Shown here: positions 53,031 through 63,483 of the stretch, one piece after another | Layout of the letters: the number at the start of each line of letters is the position of its first letter | Position numbering within the stretch: position 1 is the stretch's first letter | NCBI RefSeq assembly: GCF_003031675.1 | Contig: NZ_PYWX01000029.1 | Span: 186,001-250,000, forward strand | Length of the DNA: 64,000 bases | Direction of reading: 5' to 3' | Source of the DNA: Pseudomonas palleroniana | Lineage (GTDB): Bacteria; Pseudomonadota; Gammaproteobacteria; Pseudomonadales; Pseudomonadaceae | Position numbers and translations under genes: made by a program | The notes under the pieces: model-generated | What the model saw: only the letters and a program-made list of their open reading frames with translations | The model's database searches: none | What the model was told of the DNA's origin: nothing

Positions 53031-53046
53031 TGCTCCACGTGGAACA
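53031..53046. other. parS: parS site (15 of 16)
   Basis: TGCTCCACGTGGAACA has one change from the consensus palindrome. It lies between the gyrB terminator and the response-regulator gene. Confidence 0.75.
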
Positions 53047-53055
53047 TAGCCGATC

Positions 53056-53778
53056 TTAGTCCGACGTGGCCGTCGCCACACTCTCCAACCGATACCCATA
53101 TCCATAGATGGTCAGCAACTGCCAGCCTCGATCCGCCGTCAGCCCCAGCTTGTTACGCAGTCGATAGATATGCGTATCCAGCGGGCGGGAGGACACCATT
53201 TCCTCATGGGTCCAGAACCGTTCATACAGGTACTCGCGAGACAGCGGCCGCGCCAGGTTGGCGAATAAGCAACTGGCCAATCGATACTCCCTCTCGGTCA
53301 GATTGATCGGTTTACCCGCACGGGTAACGGTCAACTCGGCATCGTCAAAGGTCAGGTCATTGAAACTTTGCAGCTCGCTGGTGGCGGGCTTCTGCAAACC
53401 ATGACGGCGTAGCACCGCACTGACCCGTGCTTTGAGCTCATTGGGGCGGAAGGGTTTGCTGACGTAGTCATCGGCCCCGCTGTTGAGTGCCGTGACGATG
53501 TCGCTCTCTGCGTCCCGGCTGGTCAGCATGATGACCGCAGGGGGGACCTCCATGTGTTCTCGGGTCCAGCGCAACAGGGCGATGCCGCTGATATCAGGCA
53601 GTTGCCAATCGAGTATCAGCAGATCGAAGGTTTCCCGGCGTAACTGGCGCAAAAGGTCTTCACCGCGCTCAAAGAAATGCAGGGACCACGGCTGTTCCGC
53701 AGTGCTGGGGATCTGTCGCAGTGTCTGTTCAACCCGGCGTAGTTCGGCAGGCTCGTCATCCAGTATTGCGACACGCAT
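53056..53778 (-). CDS. OmpR-family response regulator
   Basis: The 240 residues have a receiver domain with the acidic pair in VAILDDEPAE, phospho-acceptor Asp in LLILDWQLPDISG, Thr/Ser in VIMLTSRDAE and Lys in YVSKPFRP. A winged-helix DNA-binding domain follows (LTEREYRLASCLFANLARPL, then DTHIYRLRNKLG, then IYGYGYRLE). It is transcribed toward gyrB and divergently from the FecR-domain/CHASE2-kinase pair, whose kinase is its likely partner. Its target genes are unknown. Confidence 0.9.
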   Translation of the reverse strand: MRVAILDDEPAELRRVEQTLRQIPSTAEQPWSLHFFERGEDLLRQLRRETFDLLILDWQLPDISGIALLRWTREHMEVPPAVIMLTSRDAESDIVTALNSGADDYVSKPFRPNELKARVSAVLRRHGLQKPATSELQSFNDLTFDDAELTVTRAGKPINLTEREYRLASCLFANLARPLSREYLYERFWTHEEMVSSRPLDTHIYRLRNKLGLTADRGWQLLTIYGYGYRLESVATATSD

Positions 53779-54059
53779 GGGTGGGTCCTTTCAACTAAAA
53801 TAGCGGCCGTCGATGGCCTGTTCGACAGCGATTTCGTACAGAGCAAATACCTGGTGTTGAATCTGAATAATTGTGGCCAGACGCAACACCCCGTGGATCA
53901 ATCGGTACGCTGATAGCAAAGAGCCGTTAACTCATTGAAAATTTTCAGTACCAATGTGGGAAAGATACCGGCTCCTGCTCCTGAGGAAAAGGATCAGCCG
54001 ACGCATGTGTAACGTGCGTAAAACCTGCGCGTTTTTGTGAGACGCACTATGGAAGCCCC
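53779..54059. promoter_or_regulatory. Divergent promoter region of the two-component locus
   Basis: This 281-bp gap separates the response regulator from the FecR-domain gene. No gene or clear palindrome is seen; both promoters must lie here. Confidence 0.4.
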
Positions 54060-55022
54060 ATGTCGATAAGCACCCTGAGTTTTTCTCCCCGCAGCGGGTA
54101 CGGGACACTCCCCTCGTTCCTGGTCATGGCCTTGGTCGCCCTGCCTGTTTGTGCGGCGCCTCGCGCCGCCTACATCGATGATCATTTTGTCTGTCGTGCC
54201 CAGCCGCTGCCGGCGGTTGTCCTGCATTTGACAGGGGACGCCTGGAAGCTGGACAGCCAGGGCAAGGCGCACCCTCTGCAAGAAGGCATGACCATCGATG
54301 AGCAAGAAGGCGTGAGAACCTCGGAATCGGCGTTCACCAGCCTGTTGTTCGGCGACGGTTCGAGAGTGGTGCTGCCTTCCCATTCGCAGGTGCATTTGCG
54401 CTCGGTGCAACCGCTGTCGATTCCCCAAGTCGTTCTTGAACAAGGCCAGGCTGAAGCCTATGTGATCAAGCGGGACAGCGCCTCTGACCGGTTCCAGATC
54501 GTGACTCCCGTGGGAGTGCTGGGGGTACGCGGTACGCACTTTCGAGTACGCGATGAAGGTGAGCAATCGGTATTGGAGGTGCTCAACGGTCAGGTCGCGG
54601 TCAACCGTGATGTGAACACAAAGCGGGTCACCGGTCCTGTCGACGGCGAAGTGAAGGTGGATGCGCGCCAGGGACTGTTGTTCACCAGACAGGGTGAACT
54701 CAAGCCGGTGGAGCTTCTGCCGGCGCCGGTGTTGGTTGGCCAGGACGGCCAGAAAGGCGACGCGCCGGTGTGGCATTTGTACCTGCGACCATTACCGGGG
54801 GCGCAGCGTTATCGTGCGCAAGTTGCCACGGATAGCGCCTTCCTGAACATCAAGCAGCAAAACTTTTCCAGCGAGCCGAAAATGAGCTTCACTGGGCTCA
54901 AAGCGTCGTTCTATCACGTGCGTTTGTCGGCCTACGATGAGCACGGCCTGGAGGGAGAAACCGGGGTTTATGACATCTTCTACTACCCACCCGCCACCCA
55001 GGCGCAGGCATCCGGTGGCTGA
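54060..55022 (+). CDS. Secreted FecR-domain protein
   Basis: The 320 residues carry a hydrophobic export segment (LPSFLVMALVALPVCAAPRA), so the true start may be later than the first ATG. A LysM-like part comes first (QEGMTIDEQEGVRTSESAFT), then the FecR domain (SLLFGDGSRVVLPSHSQVHL, then TPVGVLGVRGTHFRVRDEG), and a fibronectin-like end. Unlike the FecR regulator at 38756, it has no sigma-binding region. It sits 3 bp before a CHASE2 kinase gene; FecR plus CHASE2 pairs recur in bacteria and probably sense the envelope. Confidence 0.85.
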   Translation: MSISTLSFSPRSGYGTLPSFLVMALVALPVCAAPRAAYIDDHFVCRAQPLPAVVLHLTGDAWKLDSQGKAHPLQEGMTIDEQEGVRTSESAFTSLLFGDGSRVVLPSHSQVHLRSVQPLSIPQVVLEQGQAEAYVIKRDSASDRFQIVTPVGVLGVRGTHFRVRDEGEQSVLEVLNGQVAVNRDVNTKRVTGPVDGEVKVDARQGLLFTRQGELKPVELLPAPVLVGQDGQKGDAPVWHLYLRPLPGAQRYRAQVATDSAFLNIKQQNFSSEPKMSFTGLKASFYHVRLSAYDEHGLEGETGVYDIFYYPPATQAQASGG

Positions 55023-55025
55023 CCG

Positions 55026-57305
55026 ATGATGCTCTGGCGCAAGGCCGAGAAACGCCAGCCTACCCATGCCCAGCGTTTATTCCACGGTCTGGTTCGGGAA
55101 TGGTTGTGGATAGGTCTGCTGCTATTGCCGATCACCGCCTACCTGTCCCTCAGCCCGGGGCTGGCGCTGAACAACCCGCTGTACGACAGCCTTCGCCGCC
55201 TGGCCCCTCTGCCGGTGGACCCGCGCATCTTGTTGGTGACGATTGATGATCAGAGCGTCAAAGCGCTGGGCCGATGGCCCTGGCCGCGCAGCCTGCACGC
55301 CGACCTGATCGACCGCCTGAGTGACGCACAACCGGCGGCGATCCTGTTCGATGTGATCTTCAGCGAGCCAGGTGTACCCGCCAATGATCGACGCCTGGCG
55401 GATGCGATTTGCAACGCAGGTAACGTGGTATTGCCGTTATTGCGTGAAGGCGCCGCCACCTATAGCGAGCCGGACCCGCAACTCTTGCCCCTGCTCAAAT
55501 GCGCCAAGGGGCTTGGGCATATCAACGTTGAAGCGGATAGCGATGGCGTGGTTCGTAGCCTCTACCTGCGCGAAGGCCCGCCCGGTGCTACCACACCGCA
55601 ATTGGCGTGGCTGGCCTACACATTAAGCGGCCAACCGTCTGAGATGCCTGGCGAGCCGATGGCGCAAACCAGCGCGCAGTGGCACCGGGACTACGCTATA
55701 CGCATCCCGTTCATCGCGGCCCATACCCATTTTCCCAGTGTCTCCTACGCCAGCCTGTTACGGGGTGAAGTCGCCCCTGAGCGGCTGCGCAATCGCCTGA
55801 TCCTGGTGGGGGCCACTGCCTCTGGAATGGGCGATCGTTTTGTCACCCCGCTGTCGTCGATTGCGGGCACCACGGCGGGTGTGGAGATCCAGGCCAACGT
55901 TCTCAACGGCTTGCTGCAAGAGCGCAGCATTGTCGAGCTGCCTGGTTGGCTCGCCGCGTTGATCGCGACATCGCTGGTGGCCGTGTTACTGGGCCTGCTG
56001 CTGTATCGGCCCCGGTACGCCTTGTGGATGACGCTGGGGTGCATGGCTGGCGCTCTGCTGGGTGCATGGCTGCTGCTGCGCATGGGGCACTGGTGGCCAC
56101 CAGCGGCGTGTCTGATCGGTTTGCTGCTCAGCTACCTGATCTGGAACTGGCGTCGTCTGAGCGTGATCCTCGCTTATTTCGGCTGGGAACTGGCGCGCCT
56201 GGATCATGAACCCAAGGTTCTCCCCGAACGTCGTCGAGCCCCTGCAAGCAAAGGGGATATGTTACAGGCACGGATTTTTGCCTTGGAACAGGCGGTCAGC
56301 CGCACACGTGATACGCGCCGTTTCATGGCCGATGGTCTGGAGTGCCTGCCGGTGGCAACGCTGATTACCGATCCCCAAGGCACCATACTGCTGGCCAATC
56401 GCATCGCCCGTGAGGTGTTCGGTAGCGATCTGGTCAGCGCCAATCTGATCGAACAGCTCGCTGATTTGGGTTATCCACCGCTGCATAACGGCGTTCGCCC
56501 TGCCCTCTCGGCGTTGGAGCTTGTTGAATTCCGTGACATCCACCAGCGCAGCTTGCGCATGGAGCTCGCACCCTTGCTGCCGGCTGAAGGCGACATCGCC
56601 CTCGGCTGGCTGCTGAGCCTGACCGACCTGAGCAAGGAGCGCGAGGCCCAGCAACACCGCGAGACGATGTTGCGCTTTTTGTCCCACGACCTGCGTGCGC
56701 CGCATTCGGCAATATTGGCCCTGCTGGATGTGCACAACAGCGAGTCACCGGTGTTTGCTCAAATCGAACAACAAGTGAAGCGGGCTTTGAGCCTCACTGA
56801 GTCCTTTGTGCAATTGGCCAAGGCTGAAGCCGACGGCTATCAGTTCCAGCCCACGCTGTTCGCCATGCTGGTGATGGACGCCTTTGACCAGGTGGCGTTG
56901 CTCGCCCAGCTCAAGGGCATCCACCTCGTCCACGACCTGGATGAAGCCGATGAGGCCATGGTGTCGGCAGATCAATCACTGCTCACTCGAGCGCTGTTTA
57001 ATGTGCTGGAGAACGCCATCAAGTACTCGCCGTCCGGCACCACCGTCAGCTTGAGCCACAGCAGCGGGCAAGGTGTTCTGGAGTGCCGCATCAGCGATCA
57101 GGGGCCGGGTATTGCGCCTGACGACTTGCCCGAGCTGTTCAACCAGTACCGGCGCTTTGATTCGGCCCAGGGCAGCGAAGGGTTGGGGTTGGGCCTGACC
57201 ATGGTCAAAGCCGTGGTCGAGCGTCATGGTGGTCGTATCCGGTGTGAAAGCGAGTTGGAAAAAGGCTCTACCTTCATCCTTTCCCTGCCCCTCTTGGACG
57301 AATAA
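55026..57305 (+). CDS. CHASE2-domain sensor histidine kinase
   Basis: The protein has 759 residues. An N-terminal membrane helix (WLWIGLLLLPITAYLSL) is followed by the periplasmic CHASE2 domain (ILLVTIDDQSVKALGRWPWP, then AAILFDVIFSEPG, then ILVGATASGMGDRF). Three membrane helices lie near 305-375, then a PAS-like domain (LPVATLITDPQGTILLANRI). The HisKA helix has RFLSHDLRAPHSAIL with the phospho-His, and the HATPase has ENAIKYSPSG, DQGPGIAP and GLGLGLTMVK. It probably phosphorylates the divergent response regulator. Confidence 0.92.
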   Translation: MMLWRKAEKRQPTHAQRLFHGLVREWLWIGLLLLPITAYLSLSPGLALNNPLYDSLRRLAPLPVDPRILLVTIDDQSVKALGRWPWPRSLHADLIDRLSDAQPAAILFDVIFSEPGVPANDRRLADAICNAGNVVLPLLREGAATYSEPDPQLLPLLKCAKGLGHINVEADSDGVVRSLYLREGPPGATTPQLAWLAYTLSGQPSEMPGEPMAQTSAQWHRDYAIRIPFIAAHTHFPSVSYASLLRGEVAPERLRNRLILVGATASGMGDRFVTPLSSIAGTTAGVEIQANVLNGLLQERSIVELPGWLAALIATSLVAVLLGLLLYRPRYALWMTLGCMAGALLGAWLLLRMGHWWPPAACLIGLLLSYLIWNWRRLSVILAYFGWELARLDHEPKVLPERRRAPASKGDMLQARIFALEQAVSRTRDTRRFMADGLECLPVATLITDPQGTILLANRIAREVFGSDLVSANLIEQLADLGYPPLHNGVRPALSALELVEFRDIHQRSLRMELAPLLPAEGDIALGWLLSLTDLSKEREAQQHRETMLRFLSHDLRAPHSAILALLDVHNSESPVFAQIEQQVKRALSLTESFVQLAKAEADGYQFQPTLFAMLVMDAFDQVALLAQLKGIHLVHDLDEADEAMVSADQSLLTRALFNVLENAIKYSPSGTTVSLSHSSGQGVLECRISDQGPGIAPDDLPELFNQYRRFDSAQGSEGLGLGLTMVKAVVERHGGRIRCESELEKGSTFILSLPLLDE

Positions 57306-57329
57306 AAAACGTACTTTTTAGTTGTGCAT

Positions 57330-57360
57330 AAAAAACCGGTCACAAGGACCGGTTTTTTTT
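57330..57360 (+). terminator. Terminator after the histidine kinase
   Basis: AAAAACCGGTC and GACCGGTTTTT form a stem around ACAAG, followed by more T residues. Confidence 0.9.
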
Positions 57361-57486
57361 GACTGAAAAAACTTATGCACGTTTTTCGAGATTTTATAAG
57401 ATCAAGAAATATGTAATAAAATCAGTTTGTTATGTTTGAAAATCATCAATTCGCCAACAAACCGTACACAGGTTATCCACAGAGGC

Positions 57487-58257
57487 TCATACAGCCGGAG
57501 TCTCGACCACAACCGGCTCCGGAGGCAACGAACCCATGGCTCGCTGTTGTGCCTCGTTCCACGCGGCAGCGCGATCATTCAGCGCAGCAATGGCACGCGG
57601 TCCTTCACCTTCGGCGTACATTGGCTCACCAATCACTACGGTGATGGTGCCCTCGCGTTTTGCCCAACCCGTCTTTGGCCAGAACTTGCCGGCGTTGTGG
57701 GCGATTGGCAAAACCGGCAGGTTCGCGTTGACCGCCAGTGCGGTACCACCGCGTGAGAACTTGCCTACGGTGCCGTATGGCACCCGAGTACCTTCAGGGA
57801 AGATCAACACCCAGACGCCGTCCTTGAGCAATTCGTCGCCTTTTTTGGCCACGTGCTTGAGCGCCGCCTTGGGGTTGTCACGGTCAATGGCAATTGGCCG
57901 CAGCATGGCCATGGCCCAGCCGAAGAACGGCACGTACAGCAACTCACGTTTGAGCACCTGGCTCAATGGCGAGAAGTAGGCCGACAGGAAGAACGTCTCC
58001 CACGTGCTCTGGTGGTTCGACAGAATCACGCAGGGCTGGTCCGGGACGTTTTCAGCACCCTTGACCTCGAAACGGATGTTGAGGAATACCCGGGTCAGCC
58101 ACAACGCGCAGCGGCACCAATAGACGTTGATAAAGCGATAACGCGCCTTGAACGGCAAAAAAGGCGCAATAAAAAAGCTCAGGGTGCACCAGAGAAACGA
58201 ACTGGTGCCCAGCAGCAGGTAAAAGAAAAAGGTTCTGATGGCCTGCAAGATCGACAT
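57487..58257 (-). CDS. 1-acyl-sn-glycerol-3-phosphate acyltransferase (PlsC-like)
   Basis: The 256 residues start MSILQAIRTFFFYLLLGTSS with a membrane anchor. The PlsC motifs follow: SNHQSTWETFF (H-x4-D variant, H-x4-E), IAIDRDNP, and FPEGTRVPYG. It acylates lysophosphatidic acid in phospholipid synthesis. The P. aeruginosa gene in the same place is called lptA, a name also used for an LPS transporter, so no symbol is given. The ATG at 58257 matches the family; the open frame extends to 58383 into gmhB. Confidence 0.9.
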   Translation of the reverse strand: MSILQAIRTFFFYLLLGTSSFLWCTLSFFIAPFLPFKARYRFINVYWCRCALWLTRVFLNIRFEVKGAENVPDQPCVILSNHQSTWETFFLSAYFSPLSQVLKRELLYVPFFGWAMAMLRPIAIDRDNPKAALKHVAKKGDELLKDGVWVLIFPEGTRVPYGTVGKFSRGGTALAVNANLPVLPIAHNAGKFWPKTGWAKREGTITVVIGEPMYAEGEGPRAIAALNDRAAAWNEAQQRAMGSLPPEPVVVETPAV

Positions 58258-58339
58258 GGCGGCATTTACCGTTGCGGGACACGGCCCGCCTGTTAAAAGC
58301 GCACTCCCGAACAGTCCTTGGCCAGGAAGTCGAGGGCGG

Positions 58340-58876
58340 CTAGTTGTTGATAAGTTCTGCGGCAACCGCCGCCAGATCGTCAAAAATCAAAGTGCCTACC
58401 GGCAGGTTTTTCGCCTGGGTCTTTTCGCCTTTCCCGGTCTTAACCAAAACTGGCTGAGAGTCGACGGCTTTGGCCGCCTCCAGGTCACCGAGGCTGTCCC
58501 CGACGAACCATAGCCCAGCCAAGGGCACCTTGTAATGTTCTGCAATGGTTTTCAACATGCCAGGCTTGGGTTTGCGGCAATCGCAGCCCTCATCCGGCCC
58601 ATGGGGGCAGTACACCACCAGCCCCACCTCACCGCCCTGCTCGGCGACTAACGTGCGCAATCGCGCATGCATGGCGTCCAGGGTGGCGATGTCGTAGTAG
58701 CCACGGGCAATGCCGGACTGGTTGGTGGCGATCGCCACCGTCCAGCCGGCTTTGCTCAACTGCGCGATGGCCTCGATCGAGCCGGGCAGTGGAACCCACT
58801 CCTCCACCGACTTGATGTAAGCGTCGGAGTCATAGTTGATCACCCCGTCCCGATCGAGAATCAGCAGTTTCAACAT
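58340..58876 (-). CDS. gmhB: D-glycero-D-manno-heptose-1,7-bisphosphate 7-phosphatase
   Basis: GmhB removes a phosphate in the ADP-heptose pathway for the LPS core. The 178 residues have the HAD motif LLILDRDGVINYD, a Thr in IATNQSG, the zinc-type cysteines in CPHGPDEGCDCRKPKPGM, and the last motif FVGDSLGDLEAA. It lies 2 bp after glyS and is probably co-transcribed. Confidence 0.93.
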   Translation of the reverse strand: MLKLLILDRDGVINYDSDAYIKSVEEWVPLPGSIEAIAQLSKAGWTVAIATNQSGIARGYYDIATLDAMHARLRTLVAEQGGEVGLVVYCPHGPDEGCDCRKPKPGMLKTIAEHYKVPLAGLWFVGDSLGDLEAAKAVDSQPVLVKTGKGEKTQAKNLPVGTLIFDDLAAVAAELINN

Positions 58877-58878
58877 AG

Positions 58879-60933
58879 TCAGCTCAGTGTGGAAATATCA
58901 GCGATGCCGATGAACAAGCCGCGCAGGCGCGCCAGCATGGCATAACGGTTTTTCCGCACGCCGGCCTCTTCGGCATTGACCATCACCGCCTCGAAGAACG
59001 CATCCACCGGCTCACGCAAGCTCGCCAGGCGCGCCAGCGCTTCGGCGTAGTTACGCTCGGCGATCAGCGGCTTCACCGCGTTTTCCGCCTTGGCGATGGC
59101 CGAGTTCAGCGAGAACTCCTTGGCATCGGCAAACAGGCCCGGGTCGACTTCGGCGTTGCCCAAGCCTTCGGCCTTGCTCAGCAGGTTCGACACGCGTTTG
59201 TTCACGGCGGCCAGGGCATCGGCCTCCGGCAGCTTGCGGAACGCCTGTACGGCTTGCACGCGTTGGTCGAAGTCCAGCGCCGAACCCGGTTGCAGGGCAC
59301 GTACCGACAGGTAGACGGAAACATCCACGCCTTCGTCTTCGTAACGCGCACGCAGGCGGTCGAACACAAACTCCAGCACTTGCTCGGCCAGGCCGGCTTG
59401 CTTGACCTTGGCACCGAACTGGCCGACCGCGAACACCACGGCCTGGGTCAGGTCGAGGTCCAGCTTCTTGTCGATCAGGATACGCAGCACGCCCAGGGCC
59501 GCACGGCGCAGGGCATACGGGTCTTTGCTGCCGGTGGGCAACATGCCGATACCGAAGATACCAACGAGGGTGTCCAGCTTGTCGGCGATGGCCACGGCCG
59601 CACCGGTCAGGGTGCTTGGCAGCTCGGCACCGGCACCGCGCGGCATGTACTGCTCGTTCAGTGCCAGGGCCACATCCTCCGGCTCGCCGTCGTTGAGGGC
59701 GTAGTAGTAACCGGCGACGCCTTGCATCTCGGGGAACTCGCCAACCATCTCGGTGGCCAGGTCGCACTTGGACAGCAGGCCCGCACGCGCAGCCCGTTCA
59801 GCATCACCGCCGATACGTGGCGCAATGTAGGCAGCCAGCTTGGAAACGCGTACGGCCTTGTCGTAGACACTGCCGAGTTTTTCCTGGAACACCACGTTCT
59901 GCAGGCGCAGGTTGAAGTCTTCGAGCTTCTGCTTCTTGTCTTGCTTGAAGAAGAACTCGGCGTCGGTCAGGCGCGGGCGAACGACTTTTTCGTTACCGGC
60001 GATGATCTGCTGCGGGTCCTTGCTCTCGATGTTGGCCACTGTGATGAAGCGCGGCAGCAACTTGCCGTCCACGTCCAGCAGGCAGAAGTACTTCTGGTTG
60101 TCCTGCATGGTGGTGATCAGCGCTTCTTGCGGCACCTCGAGGAAACGTTCCTCGAACGAGCACACCAGCGGCACCGGCCATTCAACCAGGGCGGTCACTT
60201 CATCAAGCAGGCTTGGCGGCACGATGGCGGTGCCTTCCTGCAGGCGAGCCAGCTCTTCGGTGCGTTTGCTGATCAGCTCTCGACGCTCGTTGGCATCGGC
60301 CAGCACGTAGGCGGCACGCAGGTCGTTGAGGTAGTTGGCCGGCGAAGTAATGCGCACGGCTTCGGGATGGTGGAAGCGGTGGCCACGGGAATCACGGCCC
60401 GCTTTCTGGGCGAGGATGGTGCAGTCGATGACTTGGTCACCGAGCAGCATGACCAGCCACTGGGTCGGGCGTACGAATTCTTCTTTGCGCGCACCCCAGC
60501 GCATGCGCTTGGGGATCGGCAGGTCGTTCAGCGAATCTTCGACGATGGTCGGCAGCAGGCTTGCGGTCGGCTTGCCGGTGATGACCTGGCTGAAGCGCAG
60601 TTTCGGGCCGCTCTGGTCGATATCGCTCAGCTCCACGCCACACTTCTTGGCAAAACCAAGGGCGGCCTGGGTCGGGTTGCCTTCGGCGTCGAAAGCGGCC
60701 TGGCGCGGTGGGCCGTCAAGGTTGATGCTGCGGTCCGGCTGCTGGGTTTCCAGGGCGGTCAGCAACACGGCCAGGCGGCGTGGCGCGGCGTAGACTTTCT
60801 TCGCTTCAAACTTCAGGCCGGCGGTTTGCAGGCCTTTTTCGATACCGGCCAGGAAGGCGTCGGCCAGGGTATTGAGTGCCTTGGGTGGCAGCTCTTCGGT
60901 GCCCAGTTCAACCAGGAAATCTTGAGCACTCAT
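58879..60933 (-). CDS. glyS: Glycyl-tRNA synthetase beta subunit
   Basis: GlyS with GlyQ charges tRNA-Gly as an alpha2-beta2 enzyme. The 684 residues begin [20 protein letters not shown], contain the family stretch [20 protein letters not shown], and end with an anticodon-binding DALR-like domain ([20 protein letters not shown]). Length is normal. Its start overlaps the glyQ stop by 4 nt (ATGA), so the two subunits are translationally coupled. Confidence 0.97.
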   Translation of the reverse strand: MSAQDFLVELGTEELPPKALNTLADAFLAGIEKGLQTAGLKFEAKKVYAAPRRLAVLLTALETQQPDRSINLDGPPRQAAFDAEGNPTQAALGFAKKCGVELSDIDQSGPKLRFSQVITGKPTASLLPTIVEDSLNDLPIPKRMRWGARKEEFVRPTQWLVMLLGDQVIDCTILAQKAGRDSRGHRFHHPEAVRITSPANYLNDLRAAYVLADANERRELISKRTEELARLQEGTAIVPPSLLDEVTALVEWPVPLVCSFEERFLEVPQEALITTMQDNQKYFCLLDVDGKLLPRFITVANIESKDPQQIIAGNEKVVRPRLTDAEFFFKQDKKQKLEDFNLRLQNVVFQEKLGSVYDKAVRVSKLAAYIAPRIGGDAERAARAGLLSKCDLATEMVGEFPEMQGVAGYYYALNDGEPEDVALALNEQYMPRGAGAELPSTLTGAAVAIADKLDTLVGIFGIGMLPTGSKDPYALRRAALGVLRILIDKKLDLDLTQAVVFAVGQFGAKVKQAGLAEQVLEFVFDRLRARYEDEGVDVSVYLSVRALQPGSALDFDQRVQAVQAFRKLPEADALAAVNKRVSNLLSKAEGLGNAEVDPGLFADAKEFSLNSAIAKAENAVKPLIAERNYAEALARLASLREPVDAFFEAVMVNAEEAGVRKNRYAMLARLRGLFIGIADISTLS

Positions 60934-61883
60934 TGTGCAGCCTCCAGCTTAGCCAACACTTCATCACGCAAATCCGGGGTTGCCATCGGGAAGCCCAGCT
61001 TGGCGCGTGCCAGCAGGTAGGCTTGGGCGACGGAACGCGCCAGGGTGCGGACACGCAGGATGTATTGCTGACGCGCGGTTACCGAGATGGCACGGCGGGC
61101 GTCCAGCAGGTTGAAGGTATGGGAAGCCTTCAACACCATTTCATAGCTTGGCAACGGCAGCGGCTGGTCGAGTTCGATCAGGCGCTTGGCTTCGCTTTCA
61201 TAGAAGTCGAACAGTTCGAACAGCTTGTCGACGTTGGCGTGTTCGAAGTTGTAGGTGGACTGCTCCACCTCGTTCTGGTGGAACACATCGCCGTAGGTCA
61301 CTTTGCCGAACGGGCCGTCTGCCCACACCAGGTCGTAGACGGAGTCCACGCCCTGCAGGTACATGGCCAGGCGCTCAAGGCCGTAGGTGATTTCGCCGGT
61401 CACCGGGTAGCACTCGATGCCGCCCGCTTGCTGGAAGTAGGTGAACTGCGTCACTTCCATGCCGTTGAGCCACACTTCCCAGCCCAGGCCCCAGGCGCCC
61501 AGGGTCGGCGACTCCCAGTTGTCTTCGACGAAACGGATATCGTGGACCAGAGGGTCCAGGCCGACATGTTTCAACGAGCCCAGGTACAGCTCCTGGAAAT
61601 TGTCCGGGTTCGGCTTCAAGACCACCTGGAACTGGTAGTAGTGCTGCAGACGGTTCGGGTTTTCGCCGTAGCGGCCGTCAGTCGGGCGACGACTGGGCTG
61701 CACATAAGCGGCGTTCCAGGTTTCCGGGCCGATGGCCCGTAGGAACGTGGCGGTGTGGAAAGTGCCGGCGCCTACTTCCATATCGTAGGGCTGAAGTACC
61801 ACACAACCTTGCTCGGCCCAGTATTGCTGGAGGGCGAGGATCAAGTCTTGGAAGGTACGCACGGCTGGCGTAGGCTGGCTCAC
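60930..61883 (-). CDS. glyQ: Glycyl-tRNA synthetase alpha subunit
   Basis: This catalytic subunit has class II synthetase motifs. The 317 residues begin [20 protein letters not shown] and contain [40 protein letters not shown] and [13 protein letters not shown]. The start is a GTG at 61883 with AGG 8 nt upstream; an in-frame GTG at 61892 is less well placed. It is divergent from tag. Confidence 0.96.
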   Translation of the reverse strand: MSQPTPAVRTFQDLILALQQYWAEQGCVVLQPYDMEVGAGTFHTATFLRAIGPETWNAAYVQPSRRPTDGRYGENPNRLQHYYQFQVVLKPNPDNFQELYLGSLKHVGLDPLVHDIRFVEDNWESPTLGAWGLGWEVWLNGMEVTQFTYFQQAGGIECYPVTGEITYGLERLAMYLQGVDSVYDLVWADGPFGKVTYGDVFHQNEVEQSTYNFEHANVDKLFELFDFYESEAKRLIELDQPLPLPSYEMVLKASHTFNLLDARRAISVTARQQYILRVRTLARSVAQAYLLARAKLGFPMATPDLRDEVLAKLEAAQ

Positions 61884-61964
61884 GAAATTCACCTGTTACT
61901 TGGGCTGCGATTTAAAGAGCGGGAGTATACCCGATTCGGCCCTGCTACCACCCCCTGGAGCCTT

Positions 61965-62522
61965 ATGCCACGCTGCTTTTGGTGTTCTGAAGATCCGCTG
62001 TACATGGCATATCACGATCAGGAGTGGGGAACGCCGCTGCGCGATGCGCAGGGTTTGTTCGAGTTGCTTTTGCTCGAAGGGTTCCAGGCGGGCCTGTCCT
62101 GGATCACCGTTTTACGCAAACGCGAGCATTATCGAAAGGTGTTGTTCGGTTTCGATGCGCAACGGCTGGCGAAACTGAACGACGCTGAGATCGAAGCCTT
62201 GATGCTCGATCCGGGTATCGTGCGCAATCGCTTGAAGCTCAACGCCACCCGGCGCAATGCCGCTGCCTGGCTGGCCCTGGAAGACCCGGTGGGGTGGCTC
62301 TGGTCCTTCGTTGGCGGCGTGCCCAAGGTCAATCACTTCAAGGACCGCAGCGAAGTCCCGGCAATTACCCCCGAGGCCGAAGCCATGAGCAAGGCCCTGA
62401 AAAAGGCCGGGTTCACCTTTGTCGGGCCGACCATCTGCTATGCCTTCATGCAGGCCAGCGGCATGGTCATGGACCACACCCAGGACTGTGACCGTTACGC
62501 GCAGTTGGCCAACGCCGGTTAG
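61965..62522 (+). CDS. tag: DNA-3-methyladenine glycosylase I
   Basis: Tag removes 3-methyladenine from alkylated DNA. The 185 residues begin MPRCFWCSEDPLYMAYHDQE, with Cys residues of the zinc snap. Further motifs are ELLLLEGFQAGLSWITVLRK, including the Glu and Trp at the base pocket, and GFTFVGPTICYAFMQASGMV with a final zinc ligand near DHTQDC. The ATG at 61965 with TGGAG before it is the family start; upstream in-frame sequence overlaps glyQ. Confidence 0.95.
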   Translation: MPRCFWCSEDPLYMAYHDQEWGTPLRDAQGLFELLLLEGFQAGLSWITVLRKREHYRKVLFGFDAQRLAKLNDAEIEALMLDPGIVRNRLKLNATRRNAAAWLALEDPVGWLWSFVGGVPKVNHFKDRSEVPAITPEAEAMSKALKKAGFTFVGPTICYAFMQASGMVMDHTQDCDRYAQLANAG

Positions 62523-62562
62523 AATGCCCGCTTTGCGCACCACACACGATCAGGAGTGACCT

Positions 62563-63450
62563 GTGGAAAAGTTTAAAGGCGCCTTGCTGGTAGGCGCTCT
62601 CCGGTTGTTTGCCCTGCTGCCCTGGCGCGCCGTTCAAGCCGTCGGCACGGCGATTGGCTGGATCATGTGGAAAACCCCCAACCGCTCTCGCGACACGGTG
62701 CGGATCAACCTCTCCAAGTGCTTCCCGGACATGGACCCGGCCGCTCGCGAGCGGCTGGTCGGCCAGAGCCTGATGGATATCGGCAAATCCCTGACCGAAA
62801 GCGCCTGTGCCTGGATCTGGCCGGCCCAGCGCTCCATCGACCTGGTGCGCGAAGTCGAAGGCCTGGAAGTGCTGCACCAAGCCCTGGCCTCAGGCAAAGG
62901 CGTGGTGGGCATCACCAGCCACCTGGGCAACTGGGAAGTGCTCAATCACTTCTATTGCAACCAATGCAAACCGATCATTTTCTACCGCCCGCCGAAGCTC
63001 AAGGCGGTGGATGAACTCCTGCAAAAACAGCGGGTGCAACTGGGTAACCGCGTGGCGGCGTCGACCAAGGAAGGCATTCTCAGCGTGATCAAGGAAGTGC
63101 GCAAAGGCGGCCAGGTCGGCATCCCCGCCGACCCGGAGCCGGCCGAAACGGCAGGGATCTTCGTGCCGTTCTTCGCCACTCAGGCGCTGACCAGCAAGTT
63201 TGTGCCGAACATGCTCGCAGGCCACAAGGCCGTGGGTGTATTCCTGCATGCGCTACGGTTGCCGGATGGATCAGGCTACAAAGTGATCCTGGAAGCGGCG
63301 CCGGAAGACATGTACAGCACCGACACCGCCACGTCCTGCGCTGCCATGAGCAAGGTGGTGGAGCGTTATGTTGGCGCGTATCCGAGCCAGTACATGTGGA
63401 GCATGAAGCGCTTCAAGAAGCGCCCGCCGGGCGAGGCGCGGTGGTACTAG
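62563..63450 (+). CDS. LpxL/HtrB-family lipid acyltransferase
   Basis: This inner-membrane enzyme adds a secondary acyl chain to lipid A or a related lipid. The 295 residues begin MEKFKGALLVGALRLFALLP (anchor) and hold the acyltransferase motifs SHLGNWEVLNHF (H-x4-E) and IPADPEPAETAGIFVPFFA. In P. aeruginosa the gene at this place (PA0011) is an LpxL/HtrB homologue. The start is a GTG with AGGAG before it. It follows tag by 40 bp. Confidence 0.9.
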   Translation: MEKFKGALLVGALRLFALLPWRAVQAVGTAIGWIMWKTPNRSRDTVRINLSKCFPDMDPAARERLVGQSLMDIGKSLTESACAWIWPAQRSIDLVREVEGLEVLHQALASGKGVVGITSHLGNWEVLNHFYCNQCKPIIFYRPPKLKAVDELLQKQRVQLGNRVAASTKEGILSVIKEVRKGGQVGIPADPEPAETAGIFVPFFATQALTSKFVPNMLAGHKAVGVFLHALRLPDGSGYKVILEAAPEDMYSTDTATSCAAMSKVVERYVGAYPSQYMWSMKRFKKRPPGEARWY

Positions 63451-63483
63451 GCCCCACTGGCTCAATACCCAGACAAAACCCAA

